A model generated the notes under the pieces. That model had not been told where the DNA came from and did not search any database. It saw only the letters and a program-made list of their open reading frames with translations. Below are positions 14,969 through 15,126 of a DNA stretch of 15,126 nt, piece by piece. Every line of letters begins with the position of its first letter. Within the stretch, counting starts at the first letter, position 1. A program made the position numbers and the translations under genes. Source of the stretch: Bacteroidota bacterium (lineage in GTDB: Bacteria > Bacteroidota > Ignavibacteria > SZUA-365). The stretch is taken from contig JAGTUW010000244.1 in assembly GCA_018224345.1 (NCBI GenBank), positions 1 to 15,126 on the forward strand. Reading direction: 5' to 3'.

Positions 14969-15126
14969 GTGACTCCACAGGGGAATGTTTTACCATCGTG
15001 GTTTGAGGCAATTCTCAATGCTCTTCCGGATGCGGTGTATCTTGCCGGAGAGGACGGTACCATTCTCTTCGTCAATCCCCCGGTGGAACGGCAACTTGGG
15101 TGGCAAGCATCGGTGCTGCTCGGGGA
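14969..15126 (+). CDS. PAS-domain protein, probable sensor kinase (3' part beyond the window)
   Basis: The N-terminal 52 codons of a gene cut by the window edge. Residues about 10-50 (ILNALPDAVYLAGEDGTILF, then VNPPVERQLGWQ) are a typical PAS-domain start. The GTG at 14969 follows AAAGGGAG with 8-nt spacing; the ATG at 14961 hits a stop after three codons. The gene begins 27 nt after regulator 2, so the two probably form an operon, mirroring the regulator-kinase order at 1506-7964. A histidine kinase core is expected but lies outside the window. Confidence 0.75.
   Translation, partial: MTPQGNVLPSWFEAILNALPDAVYLAGEDGTILFVNPPVERQLGWQASVLLG

Overview
The window looks like an FCB-group bacterium that uses the type IX secretion system (Bacteroidota or relatives; the Ignavibacteria/Kapabacteria branch is my best guess). 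Two proteins carry a type A T9SS C-terminal sorting domain of the YPNPFNP form, preceded by the 'PVELTSFSA...' module common in those lineages. The base composition is moderately GC-rich. The lineage call is inference from motifs, not a search.

Layout. Positions 1-1372 (minus strand) hold a short-chain dehydrogenase whose stop overlaps the start of a HAD-type phosphatase cut by the window edge. Divergently, on the plus strand, come an NtrC-type response regulator (1506-2921) and a very large soluble histidine kinase with an N-terminal receiver and about ten PAS domains (2991-7964). Next are two related two-gene cassettes, A (about 8080-10770) and B (about 10799-13481). Each has, in order: a pair of 16-bp tandem repeats, a sigma-54-type -24/-12 promoter about 200 bp downstream, a secreted T9SS cargo protein (597 and 590 aa), an intercistronic hairpin of 35 nt, a free-standing 92-aa protein that resembles a T9SS sorting domain but has no signal peptide, and a rho-independent terminator. 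After cassette B come a second NtrC-type regulator (13538-14941) and the start of a second PAS-containing protein (from 14969, cut by the window end).

How it may work. Two regulator/PAS-sensor pairs flank two cassettes with recognisable sigma-54 promoters. The simplest model is that regulator 1, with complete AAA+ motifs and a GAFTDA loop, activates the cassette promoters from the upstream 16-bp repeats. Regulator 2 keeps its receiver, Walker motifs and a similar Fis-type DNA-binding end, but has lost the sigma-54-contacting GAFTGA loop, so it may antagonise or modulate regulator 1. The cargo proteins should be exported by Sec and then sorted to the surface by T9SS. The 92-aa mini-CTD proteins should stay in the cytoplasm and have no function I recognise; they are the most novel element here. 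The promoters, the duplication, the mini-CTD proteins and the missing loop are read from the sequence; the regulatory wiring is inference.
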